Shown: positions 8,822 to 19,645, numbered from the stretch's first letter. The stretch is 64,000 nt of DNA from Arthrobacter sp. V1I9 (GCF_030817075.1 NZ_JAUSYU010000001.1:1612001-1676000), one strand, 5' to 3'. Program-made: numbers and translations. The notes: generated by a model from the letters alone, not told the origin.

Positions 8822-8996
8822 ACTCGCAGGACCATAGGCCCGCTTGCTGCGGCAGTTACCGCCATAGCCCTGACCGAGGGCCGCGCAGGCTTCCGCGCCG
8901 CCTGGGGACGGCGTCTTATCTGGTGGCGCGTCGGGTGGACCTGGTACGCCGTCGCGATTCTCCTCCCCGGCGGCTGGGGCGTCATCCGCACTGGAG
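8822..8996 (+). pseudogene. Decayed CPBP intramembrane protease fragment
   Basis: In the frame containing ATA at 8834 the sequence reads IGPLAAAVTAIALTEG and RRLIWWRVGWTWYAVAILLP, which matches the N-terminal membrane region of actinobacterial CPBP-family (Abi/CAAX-like) proteins. No start codon, ribosome-binding site or catalytic EExxR and HxxxH motifs follow, and the downstream translation is nonsense for the family. It is best read as a remnant left between xylR and the tRNA gene. Most of 8808-9121 is otherwise empty. Confidence 0.55.
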
Positions 8997-9121
8997 CTCC
9001 GGCGGCGCGTCCCGTCACATCAGGTGCATCCCGGCAGTTCATCAGGTCCGTTAGAAACTTAGCCCGAAAGCCCGGAAGCGGCTTTGGCCTGCGTCCCGCA
9101 TACCAAAGCCGCTTCTCCAAG

Positions 9122-9194
9122 TGCCCCAGGAGGGAATCGAACCCCCGACCGGCGGATTAGAAGGCCGCTGCTCTATCCCCTGAGCTACTGAGGC
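9122..9194 (-). tRNA. tRNA-Arg (anticodon TCT)
   Basis: A 73-base cloverleaf on the minus strand pairs acceptor GCCTCAG with CTGGGGC. It has a D-loop TAGCTCAGGGGATAGAGC, anticodon loop CTTCTAA and T-arm GGGTTCGATTCCC. It reads AGA (and AGG by wobble). The CCA end is not encoded. Confidence 0.96.
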
Positions 9195-9402
9195 AATGGC
9201 TCCGGACCTGAATTCCGGCGCCTCAAAAAGTTTACATTGCCTGAAGTGCCGGGGCCTTCACCAACGTGCAACGGCTTTTCCTCCACAGGCACATCCAGGT
9301 GCCGGTTGTGCACATAGCGAAAGCGCCGCCTCCCCAGCGGCCTGCCGGGGGCGCGATGCTGGTCTTGCCTGCTAGGGCATCACTAGAAGACAGGACGTAA
9401 AA

Positions 9403-9963
9403 ATGAGCGACACCATAACCATTCGCGGCTTCGTTGCCACCGAGATCAGGAGTTCCACCACAACAGGGGGAGTGGCCACCGCTTCCTTCCGCATCGGATC
9501 CAATTCCCGCCGACGTGACAAGGACGGCCAGTGGGTGGATGGCCATACGAACTGGTTCTCGGTCCAGGGCTACCGGCACCTGGCGGGAAGCATGGGCTGC
9601 AGCATCAGGAAAGGCCAGCCCGTCATCGTGGTTGGCAAGCTGAAAATCCGCAGCTGGGAAAAGGACGGCCGGGTCTACTACTCACACACCATCGATGCCG
9701 ATGCCGTGGGGCATGACCTCACATGGGGCACTGCCAACTTCACCAGGTCCTCCACTAAACCACTTCTGTCGCTCGTGGAGCAGGAGCCCGGCTTCGCCGA
9801 AGACCCTGGTGTCGGTGCCAATGGACCTTTCGACGAGCCCGAGGACAACGACGAAGACCTGCCGGGCGATGGCGATCCAGCCGCAGCCTACGTCGAAGAC
9901 AGCAACGGCGACCTGGTCGCTTTGGACCTGGAAACGGGGGAGCTCGCCGAATCCGGAGTCTAG
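9403..9963 (+). CDS. ssb: Single-stranded DNA-binding protein, tail-variant paralogue
   Basis: This 186-residue protein has an N-terminal OB fold of about 115 residues (ITIRGFVATEIRSS, TNWFSVQGYRHLAG, GQPVIVVGKLKIRSWEKDGR). It binds single-stranded DNA in replication, repair or recombination. The C-terminal part is acidic but ends in DLETGELAESGV, not the conserved DDIPF tip by which the main SSB recruits partner proteins. It is therefore likely a second SSB and not the replicative copy, which usually lies between rpsF and rpsR. The gene stands alone between tRNA-Arg and a lipoprotein gene and starts at an ATG preceded by AGGACG. Confidence 0.85.
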   Translation: MSDTITIRGFVATEIRSSTTTGGVATASFRIGSNSRRRDKDGQWVDGHTNWFSVQGYRHLAGSMGCSIRKGQPVIVVGKLKIRSWEKDGRVYYSHTIDADAVGHDLTWGTANFTRSSTKPLLSLVEQEPGFAEDPGVGANGPFDEPEDNDEDLPGDGDPAAAYVEDSNGDLVALDLETGELAESGV

Positions 9964-9993
9964 TATCCCCAATATCAACGTCCCCCTTGGTTT

Positions 9994-10043
9994 CCTGGGC
10001 GGGCAGGACAGCGGCACCCCCGGCTGCGCCCTGCCCGCCCAGG
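9994..10043 (+). terminator. Terminator after ssb
   Basis: A 13-bp perfect GC-rich stem (9994-10006 with 10031-10043) encloses a structured 24-base loop and is followed by TTGTG. Good stem, weak T-run. Confidence 0.6.
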
Positions 10044-10083
10044 TTGTGAAGCCGCTGCCGGTCCGCATGGCAGAATGACACCC

Positions 10084-10674
10084 ATGCGGACCACCCCTGA
10101 CCACCGGCAGAACCAATCGGCCGGGGCAGCATCGGCCGCTCCTTCAGCTTCCGGCAGGGCTGCACGCCGCCTGGTGGCAGCAATCGCCGGCGGAGCCTTG
10201 GCAGCCGCTTTGTCGGGATGCGTGGGCGGGGTGCCGTCCGTTGTCCAACCGGGGGCAACCGGGCCGGCAACTGCAGCCTCAACCGCAATCGGCACGGGGA
10301 CAAAGCCGGTGACAACGGAAACAGCTACGGCAGGACCGCTGGCGAATCCGTCCCCAGGGCAATCGACAGCTGGCCCGGCGGCTGCCGCCACTGAAGCGGT
10401 CAGGAAGACCGTAACAAACGCCTTGGGGCGACTGGCGGCAGGATCCCCGAAGCCCGCCACGGCGCAGGTGGCAGAGGCCCTGACCGGAGCGGGCATCGCA
10501 CCGTCTGCATTGCAGGTTTCCCAGAGCCGGACCCCCACCGGCCTGGAAGCCGACGCCATCGAAGCCTCCGTGCTCCAGGGCAGCGACTGCGTCATCGGCC
10601 AGGTCCGCGACGGTGCCGTAGCAGTGACGGTCCTTCCGGTACTGGCCAGCGGCAAGTGCTTTGTAGGCTCCTGA
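10084..10674 (+). CDS. Secreted lipoprotein, Ala/Thr/Pro-rich (possibly DUF6993)
   Basis: This 196-residue protein has a positively charged N-terminus, a short hydrophobic stretch (LVAAIAGGALAAAL) and a lipobox LSGC near residue 46, so it should be exported and lipid-anchored outside the membrane. A Thr/Ala/Pro linker follows. The C-terminal 90 residues form a compact domain ending in SDCVIGQVRDGAVAVTVLPV and two cysteines that could form a disulfide. From memory this domain resembles the one labelled DUF6993 in Arthrobacter; no function is known. An in-frame ATG three codons upstream is an alternative start. Neither start has a strong ribosome-binding site. Confidence 0.7.
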   Translation: MRTTPDHRQNQSAGAASAAPSASGRAARRLVAAIAGGALAAALSGCVGGVPSVVQPGATGPATAASTAIGTGTKPVTTETATAGPLANPSPGQSTAGPAAAATEAVRKTVTNALGRLAAGSPKPATAQVAEALTGAGIAPSALQVSQSRTPTGLEADAIEASVLQGSDCVIGQVRDGAVAVTVLPVLASGKCFVGS

Positions 10675-10726
10675 CCCGGGTGCACCGAATGTGAGTTATG
10701 CCCGCCAACCCACTAGATTTGGAACC

Positions 10727-12409
<1,683 letters not shown>

Positions 12410-12454
12410 CATCGCGGCCACGACGGACGCAACAGCGTAAGCCGCGACAGGCAA

Positions 12455-12495
12455 CCAACAGGCCGGTACCCCATGGGTGCCGGCCTGTTGGTGTT
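12455..12495. terminator. Terminator between ettA and tesB
   Basis: A 16-bp stem including one G-U pair (12455-12470 with 12476-12491) has a CCATG loop and is followed by TGTT. It lies just after ettA and 70 bases from the convergent tesB end. Confidence 0.65.
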
Positions 12496-12563
12496 CATGG
12501 CCGGAACACATCCCCCGGGATACATCCCCTGGACGAGGTCACGGGGACGCGACCCCCGGAAGG

Positions 12564-13544
12564 TTAGTCCCGCCCGGCCTTGCGGATCTGGTGCCCCATC
12601 ACCTTCGACTGGAAAGCACCCACCACCTTGTTCTTCAGGTCGGTGGGCACCCGCACCATGCCTTCCTGCGCCACGGAGGCCACGTGCTGCCCTGCCTGGT
12701 TGAAGATCTTGCCGGTCGCAAGGCCCCGGGCGCCTTGGGCGCTCGGCGATTCCTGGGCGTACAGCAGCCACTCGTCCACCCGGGCAGGGCGGTGCCACCA
12801 CATGGCGTGGTCCAGGCTGGCAACATTCATCCCGGGAGTGATCCAGCTCAGCCCGTGGCGCCGCAGGATCGATTCCAGCAGGGTGTAGTCGCTTGCGTAC
12901 GCCAGGGCCGCGCGGTGCAGGTTGGGATTGTCCGGCATGGGCCCGAAGGTCTTCATCCACACGGCATTGCGTGGTTCCCGTTCACCCTTTGCCGATACGT
13001 ACAGCGGTGGATCAACGTGCCGGATGTCGAAGGGCCGCTCGTAGGCCCAGTGCCGCGCCACCGGATGGTCGAACTTTCCCAGCAGGTCCGCAGTGCTGGG
13101 CAGCGACTCGGGGTGGGGTATGCCGCTGGGCATCACGGACTCGTGCTCCACGCCTTCGTCCTCGCCCTGGAAGGAGGCGATCATCGACAGGATGGGCACC
13201 CCTTCCTGGTAGGCATGGACGCGCCGGGCGGAAAAGGACCGGCCGTCGCGGAGGCGCTGCACACCGAAGGTGATGGGCTTGTTCGCGTCACCCGGGCGGA
13301 GGAAGTAGCCGTGCATTGAGTGGACAAAACGGCCCGGGTCCACCGTCCTGATGGAGGCAATCAATGACTGCGCCAGCACCTGGCCGCCGAACACGCGGTG
13401 GTGGGGCTGCTGCTGCGACGGACCCAGGAAGATGTCCTCGTCAGTCCGGGCTCCCTCCAGCTCACCAAGATCAAGAAGGGAGATGAGCGATGAGGTGGGG
13501 TCTTCGGTGGGGAGCGCCAGGATTTCCGCGTCGGCTTCAGTCAT
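12564..13544 (-). CDS. tesB: Acyl-CoA thioesterase II
   Basis: TesB hydrolyses medium and long acyl-CoA to free fatty acid and CoA in the cytoplasm. The 326-residue protein shows the double hot-dog fold: the first half has HRVFGGQVLAQSL and HSMHGYFLRPGD, the second LAYASDYTLLES, SLDHAMWWHRP, WLLYAQESP and ASVAQEGMVR. The Asp of SDYTLLES and the Gln of AQEG are the expected catalytic residues. Length (about 285-320) is normal. The gene is monocistronic, divergent from the hypothetical gene at 13608. Confidence 0.93.
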   Translation of the reverse strand: MTEADAEILALPTEDPTSSLISLLDLGELEGARTDEDIFLGPSQQQPHHRVFGGQVLAQSLIASIRTVDPGRFVHSMHGYFLRPGDANKPITFGVQRLRDGRSFSARRVHAYQEGVPILSMIASFQGEDEGVEHESVMPSGIPHPESLPSTADLLGKFDHPVARHWAYERPFDIRHVDPPLYVSAKGEREPRNAVWMKTFGPMPDNPNLHRAALAYASDYTLLESILRRHGLSWITPGMNVASLDHAMWWHRPARVDEWLLYAQESPSAQGARGLATGKIFNQAGQHVASVAQEGMVRVPTDLKNKVVGAFQSKVMGHQIRKAGRD

Positions 13545-13607
13545 GGTTCGACTTTAGACGGCGCCCCGGCACTGCTCAACAAAGGTGCAGCCGGTAGTGT
13601 TCTTGGT

Positions 13608-14267
13608 GTGTCTGATCTACTCACCTCGTCCTTCCGTTTCGCGGATCCGCAGGATCTCGCCGACCTGAAAACCTTCGCCACGCGCGCCAAGACAATTGAC
13701 GACGGCGCCATCCGGCTTCAGGCTGCAGGTTCCGTTCTCGCTGCGTACGTCTGCGTGCTGCGGCCACGGGTGCTTGGTGAATCAACGCCCACAATCCTGG
13801 GGCTGCGCACCATGGCACTCGCGGAGCCGTCCGCGACGGACGTCACCGTTCCGCTGGCCGCCGTGCTGGACCGGCTCGCACGGGCGGGGGAAGACGACGT
13901 CGAGCTGCCGGTACCGCCGTCCACCGTCACCGAGTCCTGGACCGGCGTCGGCGCCCCCCGGAGCGGATGGGAGCTGCTGGGTTCGCGAAGCGATGCAGCG
14001 CTGCGGGAGGCTGCAGATGCCGGCATCGCTGAGGTGGCCGGAATTGTGCCGGACAAGCCCGGCGCGCTGATCGTCAACAACGCCCGGGCTGCCGTGTGGG
14101 GCAGGGCACTCGATGACTCCGGCCTTCCGGCAGGCGCCGCCTTCGCAGCCCTGGCCCTGGGCTTCCTCGGGGCCGGCGACCAGAAGCTGTACCGTGCCGG
14201 CCGCTGGTTCCGGCTCAGTGGTCCGCGCGGACACGTCCTTGCGCGGACGGGCAGCGGACTTCTCTAA
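13608..14267 (+). CDS. Conserved actinobacterial hypothetical protein
   Basis: This 219-residue protein starts at a GTG. I do not recognise a domain. It is soluble by composition, with helical segments (DLADLKTFATRAKTIDDGAIRL), repeated short hydrophobic strands (VLAAYVCVLRP, TILGLRTMAL) and a C-terminal LYRAGRWFRLSGPRGHVLART segment that looks like a small beta sheet. No signal peptide or membrane segment. It is probably transcribed alone; the downstream globin and MscS genes face it. Confidence 0.75.
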   Translation: MSDLLTSSFRFADPQDLADLKTFATRAKTIDDGAIRLQAAGSVLAAYVCVLRPRVLGESTPTILGLRTMALAEPSATDVTVPLAAVLDRLARAGEDDVELPVPPSTVTESWTGVGAPRSGWELLGSRSDAALREAADAGIAEVAGIVPDKPGALIVNNARAAVWGRALDDSGLPAGAAFAALALGFLGAGDQKLYRAGRWFRLSGPRGHVLARTGSGLL

Positions 14268-14309
14268 CGGCGGGCCGCTGTGGCGGCCGCGCACCACGGC
14301 ATCAACCCG

Positions 14310-14759
14310 CTAACCGGCCGGGCTGTTCACCATAGAGAGGGCTGCGCGCTCCATGTAGTCCCAGAGGGTTCCCTCATACAGGGGCGGGAGTTCCAGCGCG
14401 TCCACAGCCGTCCGCATGTGGAAAAGCCAGCGGTCCTTGGCCTCCGGCGTCACCGTGAAGGGCATGTGGCGCATGCGCAGCCGGGGATGGCCGCGCTCTT
14501 CCCCGTAGGTGGCGGGTCCGCCCCAGTACTGCTCAAGGAACATCAGGAAGCGGCGCTTAGCGGGTTCCAGGTCCTCTTCCGGGTACATCGGCCGCAGCAG
14601 CGGATCCGTCGCCACGCCGTCGTAGAAGACGTCGATCAGCTTGACGAAGGTCTCGTGGCCGCCCACCGCGTCGTAAAAGTTGTCGGTGTAGCCGGGCTGG
14701 CTGAACGGATCGTTCTGCATCAGCTGGCGGGGCTTCTGCGGGTCGATGGGGATAGTCAT
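14310..14759 (-). CDS. glbO: Group II truncated haemoglobin
   Basis: This 149-residue haem protein of the 2-on-2 fold binds oxygen and may detoxify NO or peroxide. Diagnostic group II residues are visible: B10 Tyr46, CD1 Tyr59 (PMYPEEDL), proximal His98 in RMRHMPF and Trp111 at G8. FLEQYWGGPATYGEERGHP is the family hallmark. It starts two bases after the MscS gene ends, so the two form one operon, an arrangement that links stress responses. The symbol follows the mycobacterial orthologue. Confidence 0.93.
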   Translation of the reverse strand: MTIPIDPQKPRQLMQNDPFSQPGYTDNFYDAVGGHETFVKLIDVFYDGVATDPLLRPMYPEEDLEPAKRRFLMFLEQYWGGPATYGEERGHPRLRMRHMPFTVTPEAKDRWLFHMRTAVDALELPPLYEGTLWDYMERAALSMVNSPAG

Positions 14760-14761
14760 TG

Positions 14762-15448
14762 CTAGTCTCCGGCCTTTTGGTCAGTCTTTTTGGTTTCGGC
14801 GCCGTGATCGCTGGCTTGGTCTGTGGTTCCGTCCGGTGACTCGTGCAGCGGCACGTAGTTGCCCTGCGAACGGTTGCCCACGCGGAGGATCTCGCCGTTG
14901 CGGAGGTACCAGATAGCGCCGTCGTCGGACCGTACGCGCGTGATGCGCAAGCCCATGGACTCCACCACGCCAACAACCTCGCTGGTTTCGATCACATCGC
15001 CGATTCCGTACTGGTCTTCAATGGTAATAAAGATTCCGGCCAGGAAGTCGCGGATCAGCTGCTGGGCACCGAAACCAATAGCCACACCCAAGATACCCAC
15101 GCTGGTGAGGAGCGGCGCGATGTTGATGTCCAGGTTCTGCAGGACGTACATGCTGGTGATGACCACCACCAATACGCCGACGATGCTGTTCAGCAGCGAA
15201 CCGATGGTCTCTGCGCGCTGGACCCGCCGTTCGTGGTCCAGTGCGCGCAGGGCCGGTGCCGCCCATTTGAAGGTGGGCCGCTTGAAAAAGTTGCTGCCGG
15301 CCGCCACGCGGCCGGTGATGCGGGAGATAACAAAGGTGGCAGCCAGCCAGATGGTAACGCCCACGCCGAGGCTGATCACGATGCCCGTGATGCTGATGCC
15401 GTCCGGCTCGGTGGCGGCGGAAGGAAGGATCGACAACATGCTGACCAT
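14762..15448 (-). CDS. mscS: Small-conductance mechanosensitive channel (MscS family)
   Basis: This 228-residue inner-membrane channel would open under hypo-osmotic shock. Three membrane segments are seen near residues 18-42, 84-104 and 112-130; the last contains the pore helix and loop SVGILGVAIGFGAQQLIRDF. The beta domain follows (GIFITIEDQYGIGDVIE through GAIWYLRNGEI). It is shorter than E. coli MscS (286) because the C-terminal alpha/beta vestibule is replaced by a charged tail, common in actinobacterial homologues. It is upstream of and nearly joined to the truncated haemoglobin gene. Confidence 0.9.
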   Translation of the reverse strand: MVSMLSILPSAATEPDGISITGIVISLGVGVTIWLAATFVISRITGRVAAGSNFFKRPTFKWAAPALRALDHERRVQRAETIGSLLNSIVGVLVVVITSMYVLQNLDINIAPLLTSVGILGVAIGFGAQQLIRDFLAGIFITIEDQYGIGDVIETSEVVGVVESMGLRITRVRSDDGAIWYLRNGEILRVGNRSQGNYVPLHESPDGTTDQASDHGAETKKTDQKAGD

Positions 15449-15566
15449 AGGGGGAAAATACTCCTGGGGGTTCCCCGGCGGCGCCGGGATAGGGGGCCGG
15501 AGCGCTGGTTAAGCCCGGCGCGGAAGGCTCTGTTCTCCTTTAACCCTAGCGCCGTAGCGTGGTCGC

Positions 15567-16562
15567 ATGCGCATTCTTGTCCTTGGCGGAACCGCCTTCC
15601 TGTCCGCAGAAATCGTCCATCAGGCCGTCGCCGGCGGACATGAGGTCACCTGCCTTGCCCGTGGCTCCGCCGCTGAGCCGCCGGAGGGCGCCGCGTGGCT
15701 GAAAGCCGACCGCTCGCTGGGCCCGAAGGCCTACGGCGGGGTTGAGGGGGAGTGGGACGGGATCATCGACGTCGCCCGCGATCCGGTGCCCGCAAGCGAG
15801 GCGTTGGATGCCCTCGGACACCGCACCGCCCACTGGACTTTCGTCTCCAGTTGCTCCGTTTATTCCGACGCATCGGTTCCTGGAGCCACCGAGGACGCCG
15901 CCCTCCTCCCGGCGCTTGCATGGGGTACTCCTTCCACGCCGGAAAACTACGGCGAATCCAAAGCCGCCATCGAGGAGGTAACCGTCAAAACCGCGGGTAT
16001 GAAGGCCCACCTGTGCCGTGCCGGCCTGATCGGCGGGCCGGGGGACGGCTCGGACCGCTACGGGTACTGGCCGGCCCGCTTTGCCAGGGACAACAGCCCC
16101 GCCATTGTTCCCGCCATCGACAGCCACGCCACCCAGGTCATCGATGTACGGGACCTGGCCGCGTGGATCCTGCTGGCGGCAGAGCAGGGAACTACCGGGG
16201 CACTGAATGCGCTGGGGGACCAAGTGCCGTTCGGGGAGTACATCAGCGCGTCCCGGGAGGCTGCAGATCATCACGCCGAGGTGGTCCCCGCGGCCGAGGA
16301 CTGGCTTGCGGACCAGGGCGTCGGCTACTGGGCGGGGCCGGATTCGCTGCCGCTGTGGCTCCCGCCCGGGCATGAGGGGTTTATGGCCAGGAGCAGAAAG
16401 GCCGCAGTGAAGGCCGGCCTGCGGATCCGGCCGTGGCAGGAAACGCTGGCCGACACGCTGGCTGACGAACGCCGCCGCGGCCTGGATCGGCCCCGCAAAG
16501 CCGGGTTGACCCCGGAGACGGAGGCGCGGCTGGTCGCCAGGCTGGGAGAGGAAACGAATTGA
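15567..16562 (+). CDS. NAD-dependent epimerase/reductase-like protein
   Basis: This 331-residue extended short-chain dehydrogenase has a Rossmann start MRILVLGGTAFLSAE, a Ser-rich strand FVSSCSVYSD, and the catalytic-type YGESK motif near residue 130. QVIDVRDLAAWIL is the usual late-core signature of nucleotide-sugar epimerase or isoflavone-reductase-like proteins. The GGTxFLS loop differs from the classical GGxGFIG and is typical of reductase-like members in actinobacteria. The substrate is unknown. It is a single gene convergent with osmC. Confidence 0.8.
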   Translation: MRILVLGGTAFLSAEIVHQAVAGGHEVTCLARGSAAEPPEGAAWLKADRSLGPKAYGGVEGEWDGIIDVARDPVPASEALDALGHRTAHWTFVSSCSVYSDASVPGATEDAALLPALAWGTPSTPENYGESKAAIEEVTVKTAGMKAHLCRAGLIGGPGDGSDRYGYWPARFARDNSPAIVPAIDSHATQVIDVRDLAAWILLAAEQGTTGALNALGDQVPFGEYISASREAADHHAEVVPAAEDWLADQGVGYWAGPDSLPLWLPPGHEGFMARSRKAAVKAGLRIRPWQETLADTLADERRRGLDRPRKAGLTPETEARLVARLGEETN

Positions 16563-16595
16563 CCAGCCGCGGCACCTGGGACAGCAGCAACAGCG

Positions 16596-17069
16596 CTAGG
16601 CAGCCACGGTCGTCGGAACGTGTTCCACCGGGAAGTTCACGCTGCGGGCTATGAAGCACACCTGGTTGGCTTCGTGGTGCAGCTGCGCAGCCAGTGCCAC
16701 GTGCTGTTCGTCCGCCACCGTCACCTGGGGCCGCAGCGTCACACGTTCGAACTGGCCGCTGCCGTCCCGGTTGAGCTTCAGCAGCCCGGTGGCCTCGTCG
16801 CGGTAGTCCGCTACCACCACACCGTGCTTCACCGCCACGTGCAGGAAGGAAAGCATGTGGCACTGCGCAAGGGCAGCCAAAAGCAGCTGCTCCGGGTTGT
16901 AGCGCCCGCGGTCGCCATGGAAGGTAGGATCGGCCGAGCCTTTGAGGACCGGCAGCCCGGGAATGAGAATGTCGTGGTCCCGCGAGTAGCCGCGGTACGA
17001 CGACGTCCCTCCTCCCAGGTTGCCGGTCCACTGAACCGTCAGCGCATAGCGGTGCTCGCTGAGCGTCAC
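16596..17069 (-). CDS. OsmC-family peroxiredoxin-like protein
   Basis: This 157-residue cytoplasmic protein reduces organic hydroperoxides through two cysteines. These are seen in the conserved PEQLLLAALAQCHMLSFLH and EANQVCFIARSVN segments. The N-terminal beta sheet starts with HRYALTVQWTGN. It belongs to the YhfA/general OsmC group, not to Ohr. The GTG start overlaps the pepN stop by four bases, so it is the second cistron of a pepN-osmC transcript. Confidence 0.9.
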   Translation of the reverse strand: MTLSEHRYALTVQWTGNLGGGTSSYRGYSRDHDILIPGLPVLKGSADPTFHGDRGRYNPEQLLLAALAQCHMLSFLHVAVKHGVVVADYRDEATGLLKLNRDGSGQFERVTLRPQVTVADEQHVALAAQLHHEANQVCFIARSVNFPVEHVPTTVAA

Positions 17070-19645
17070 AACCCGGTCCCTGCTTCGATGGGAGTGGCGT
17101 CAGCGGCACGTGCGCGCAACGCCCGGGCAACGCCGTCGCGGTTTTCCAGCATCATCCGCCGCAGGGCGGCGCTTTGCGGCGGGAGTGCCGCCAGGAAACC
17201 GTCCGTGCGGTCAACGGTGGCCTGCGTGGTCAGCAACGCCGGGTAGAGCCCGACGACGATCTGCTGGGCAAGCGCGTGCGTTCGGGTTTCCACGATGGCA
17301 GGCACAGCCTGGAAGTACTTCTCCGCGTACGGCTCCAGCAGGGACCGGTCCAGGACGCGCATGAAACCCTTGACCGCCGACCCCTGGAGGGCGTTGGAGA
17401 GCTCGCCCTTCACCACCATCGATTCCCAGGCTGCCGCTTTCGCCTCGGGGGTGGGAATGGCGGCCTTCGCCTGGGCAGCGGCGTTCTGTCCGCTGGAGGT
17501 GTGGTCCCGGGCGAGCTCGGCATCGATGCCGTCCTGCGCCAGCCGGCCGCCCACCACCAGCGAAGTCACCAGCTCCCAACGCAGGTCCTGGTCAACAGCC
17601 AGCCCGTCCAGCACCAGCGAACCGTTTAGAAGCCCCGCCACTGTGTCCAACTGGGCTTCGCTCCTCGCCAACAAGGCGAAGGACTTCACGAACTGCAGCT
17701 GGGCGTCAGAGCCGCCCGGCACCTCGGAGGCCAGTTCCCACAGCCGGTCGGCTGCAGCCACGGCCGTCGTTTCCCGGTGCTCCTCGGCCACGTAGAAATC
17801 CAAGGTGGTGGCCAGCTGGCGGAGCTGGACCAGGATCACCGAGGAATCGGACTCGGCAGCCACGTTGGCAAGGATCAGTTCCACATACCGCCGGGCGGGC
17901 GTCTCCCCATCGCGGGCGGCGTCCCATGCGGAGTTCCATACCAGGGTCCGCGGCAGGCTCTGGCTGAAATCCTTCAGGTGGGCCGTGGCGGTGGCCAGCG
18001 ACTTCTCATCCAGCCGGACCTTGGCGTAGGCGAGGTCGTCGTCGTTCACCAGGATCAGGTCCGGCTGCGGCATCCCCGCCAGCGCCGGCACCTCGGTGCG
18101 GACGCCGTCGACGTCCAGTTCCTCGCGGTGCACCCGCTCAAGCTTCCCGGCGTCGTTCAGGTTGTAGAACCCCACCGCCAGCCGGTGCGGACGGATGGTA
18201 GGCCACTCCTCGACGGCGGACTGCACGATGGCGAAGGAAGCCAGCCGGCCGTCGCTGCCCACTTCCAGTTCCGGCTTGAGGGTGTTGACCCCGGCGGTTT
18301 CCAGCCATTGCCGGCCCCATTCGTCCAGGTCGCGGCCGCTGGCCTTCTCCAGCTCCATCATGAGGTCGCTCAGTTCCGTGTTCTGCCAGGAATGCTTGGC
18401 GAAGTACTCCCGGACCCCGGCCATGAACTGCTCCGGTCCCACCCACGCCACCAGCTGGCGGAGGACAGAGGCGCCCTTGGCGTAGGTGATGCCGTCGAAG
18501 TTCACCTCCACGTCCTGGAGATCGTTGATTTCCGCGAAAATCGGATGCGTGGTGGGCAGCTGGTCCTGGCGGTATGCCCAGGACTTTTCCACCGACGCGA
18601 AGGTGGTCCAGGCGCTGGTGAAGTCCGTTGCCTCCACGGCGGCGAGGTGGGACATGTACTCGGCGAAGGACTCGTTGAGCCACAGGTCGTTCCACCAGCG
18701 CATGGTCACCAGGTCCCCGAACCACATGTGCGCGAGCTCGTGGAGGACAGTGATGGCCCGGCGTTCAATTTGCGCGCCGGTGACCTTGCTGCGGAAAACG
18801 TAACCCTCGAGGATGGTTACGGCGCCGGCGTTCTCCATGGCGCCGGCGTTGAATTCGGGCACAAAGAGCTGATCGTATTTCTCGAACGGGTAGGGGCAGC
18901 CGAACTGCGCCTCGAAGAACTCAAAACCCTGGCGTGTGAGCTCGAAGATGTTCTCCGCGTCCAGGTACTGCATCAGCGACTTCCGGGCGAAGACCCCGAG
19001 CGGAATGACCCGGCCCTCGGAACTCTTCACTTCGCTGCGGACGGACTGGTAGGGGCCGGCGATCAGGGCGGTGACGTAGGAGGACAGCCGCGGAGTGGGG
19101 GAGAAGGACCAAACGGAGCGGGCACCGCCGTCGTCTCCGGGCGTGGTTTCCACGGGCACCGGGGTGGGGGAGTTGGAGATGACATCCCAGTGCGAGGGCG
19201 CAGTGACGGTGAACGTAAAGGCCGCCTTCAGGTCCGGCTGCTCGAACACCGCGAACATCCTGCGTGAATCGGGAACCTCGAACTGCGTATAGAGGTAGAC
19301 CTCGTTGTCCACCGGGTCCACGAAGCGGTGCAGCCCTTCGCCGGTATTCATGTAGGGGGCGTCCGCCACGATGGTGAGCTCGTTGTCCTCCGCGAGCTCC
19401 GGCAGCTGAACCCTGACGCCGTCCGCCACGGTGTCCGGATCAAGGCTGCGGCCGTTGAGCGTGACGCTGTGAACGGCGGCAGTGACAGCATCAATAAAGG
19501 TGGAGGATCCGGGCTTCGCGCTGAACTTCACCGTGGTGGTGCTGCCGAAGACCTTCCCGCCGCGGGTCAGGTCCAGGCTGACATCGTAGGACTCGACGGT
19601 GATCAGTGCGGCACGTTCGCGGGCTTCAGCGCGCGTCAGATTCAT
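17066..19645 (-). CDS. pepN: Aminopeptidase N (M1 family)
   Basis: PepN removes N-terminal residues from peptides using one zinc ion. The 859-residue protein shows the exopeptidase motif GAMEN near residue 265 and HELAH at about 299-303, followed by FGDLVTMRWWNDLWLNESFAEY which supplies the third zinc ligand Glu. The N-terminal beta domain and the long ERAP1-like helical C-terminal half are present, and the length matches actinobacterial orthologues (about 850). The ATG at 19645 (MNLTRAEARERAALI) is the conserved start; the frame stays open far upstream without sense. It overlaps osmC downstream. Confidence 0.95.
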   Translation of the reverse strand: MNLTRAEARERAALITVESYDVSLDLTRGGKVFGSTTTVKFSAKPGSSTFIDAVTAAVHSVTLNGRSLDPDTVADGVRVQLPELAEDNELTIVADAPYMNTGEGLHRFVDPVDNEVYLYTQFEVPDSRRMFAVFEQPDLKAAFTFTVTAPSHWDVISNSPTPVPVETTPGDDGGARSVWSFSPTPRLSSYVTALIAGPYQSVRSEVKSSEGRVIPLGVFARKSLMQYLDAENIFELTRQGFEFFEAQFGCPYPFEKYDQLFVPEFNAGAMENAGAVTILEGYVFRSKVTGAQIERRAITVLHELAHMWFGDLVTMRWWNDLWLNESFAEYMSHLAAVEATDFTSAWTTFASVEKSWAYRQDQLPTTHPIFAEINDLQDVEVNFDGITYAKGASVLRQLVAWVGPEQFMAGVREYFAKHSWQNTELSDLMMELEKASGRDLDEWGRQWLETAGVNTLKPELEVGSDGRLASFAIVQSAVEEWPTIRPHRLAVGFYNLNDAGKLERVHREELDVDGVRTEVPALAGMPQPDLILVNDDDLAYAKVRLDEKSLATATAHLKDFSQSLPRTLVWNSAWDAARDGETPARRYVELILANVAAESDSSVILVQLRQLATTLDFYVAEEHRETTAVAAADRLWELASEVPGGSDAQLQFVKSFALLARSEAQLDTVAGLLNGSLVLDGLAVDQDLRWELVTSLVVGGRLAQDGIDAELARDHTSSGQNAAAQAKAAIPTPEAKAAAWESMVVKGELSNALQGSAVKGFMRVLDRSLLEPYAEKYFQAVPAIVETRTHALAQQIVVGLYPALLTTQATVDRTDGFLAALPPQSAALRRMMLENRDGVARALRARAADATPIEAGTGL

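Noticed and set aside
17777..19267. 496-codon plus-strand frame opposite pepN
   Set aside because: It is antisense to the M1 peptidase core; the translation is Gly/His/Val-rich without motifs.
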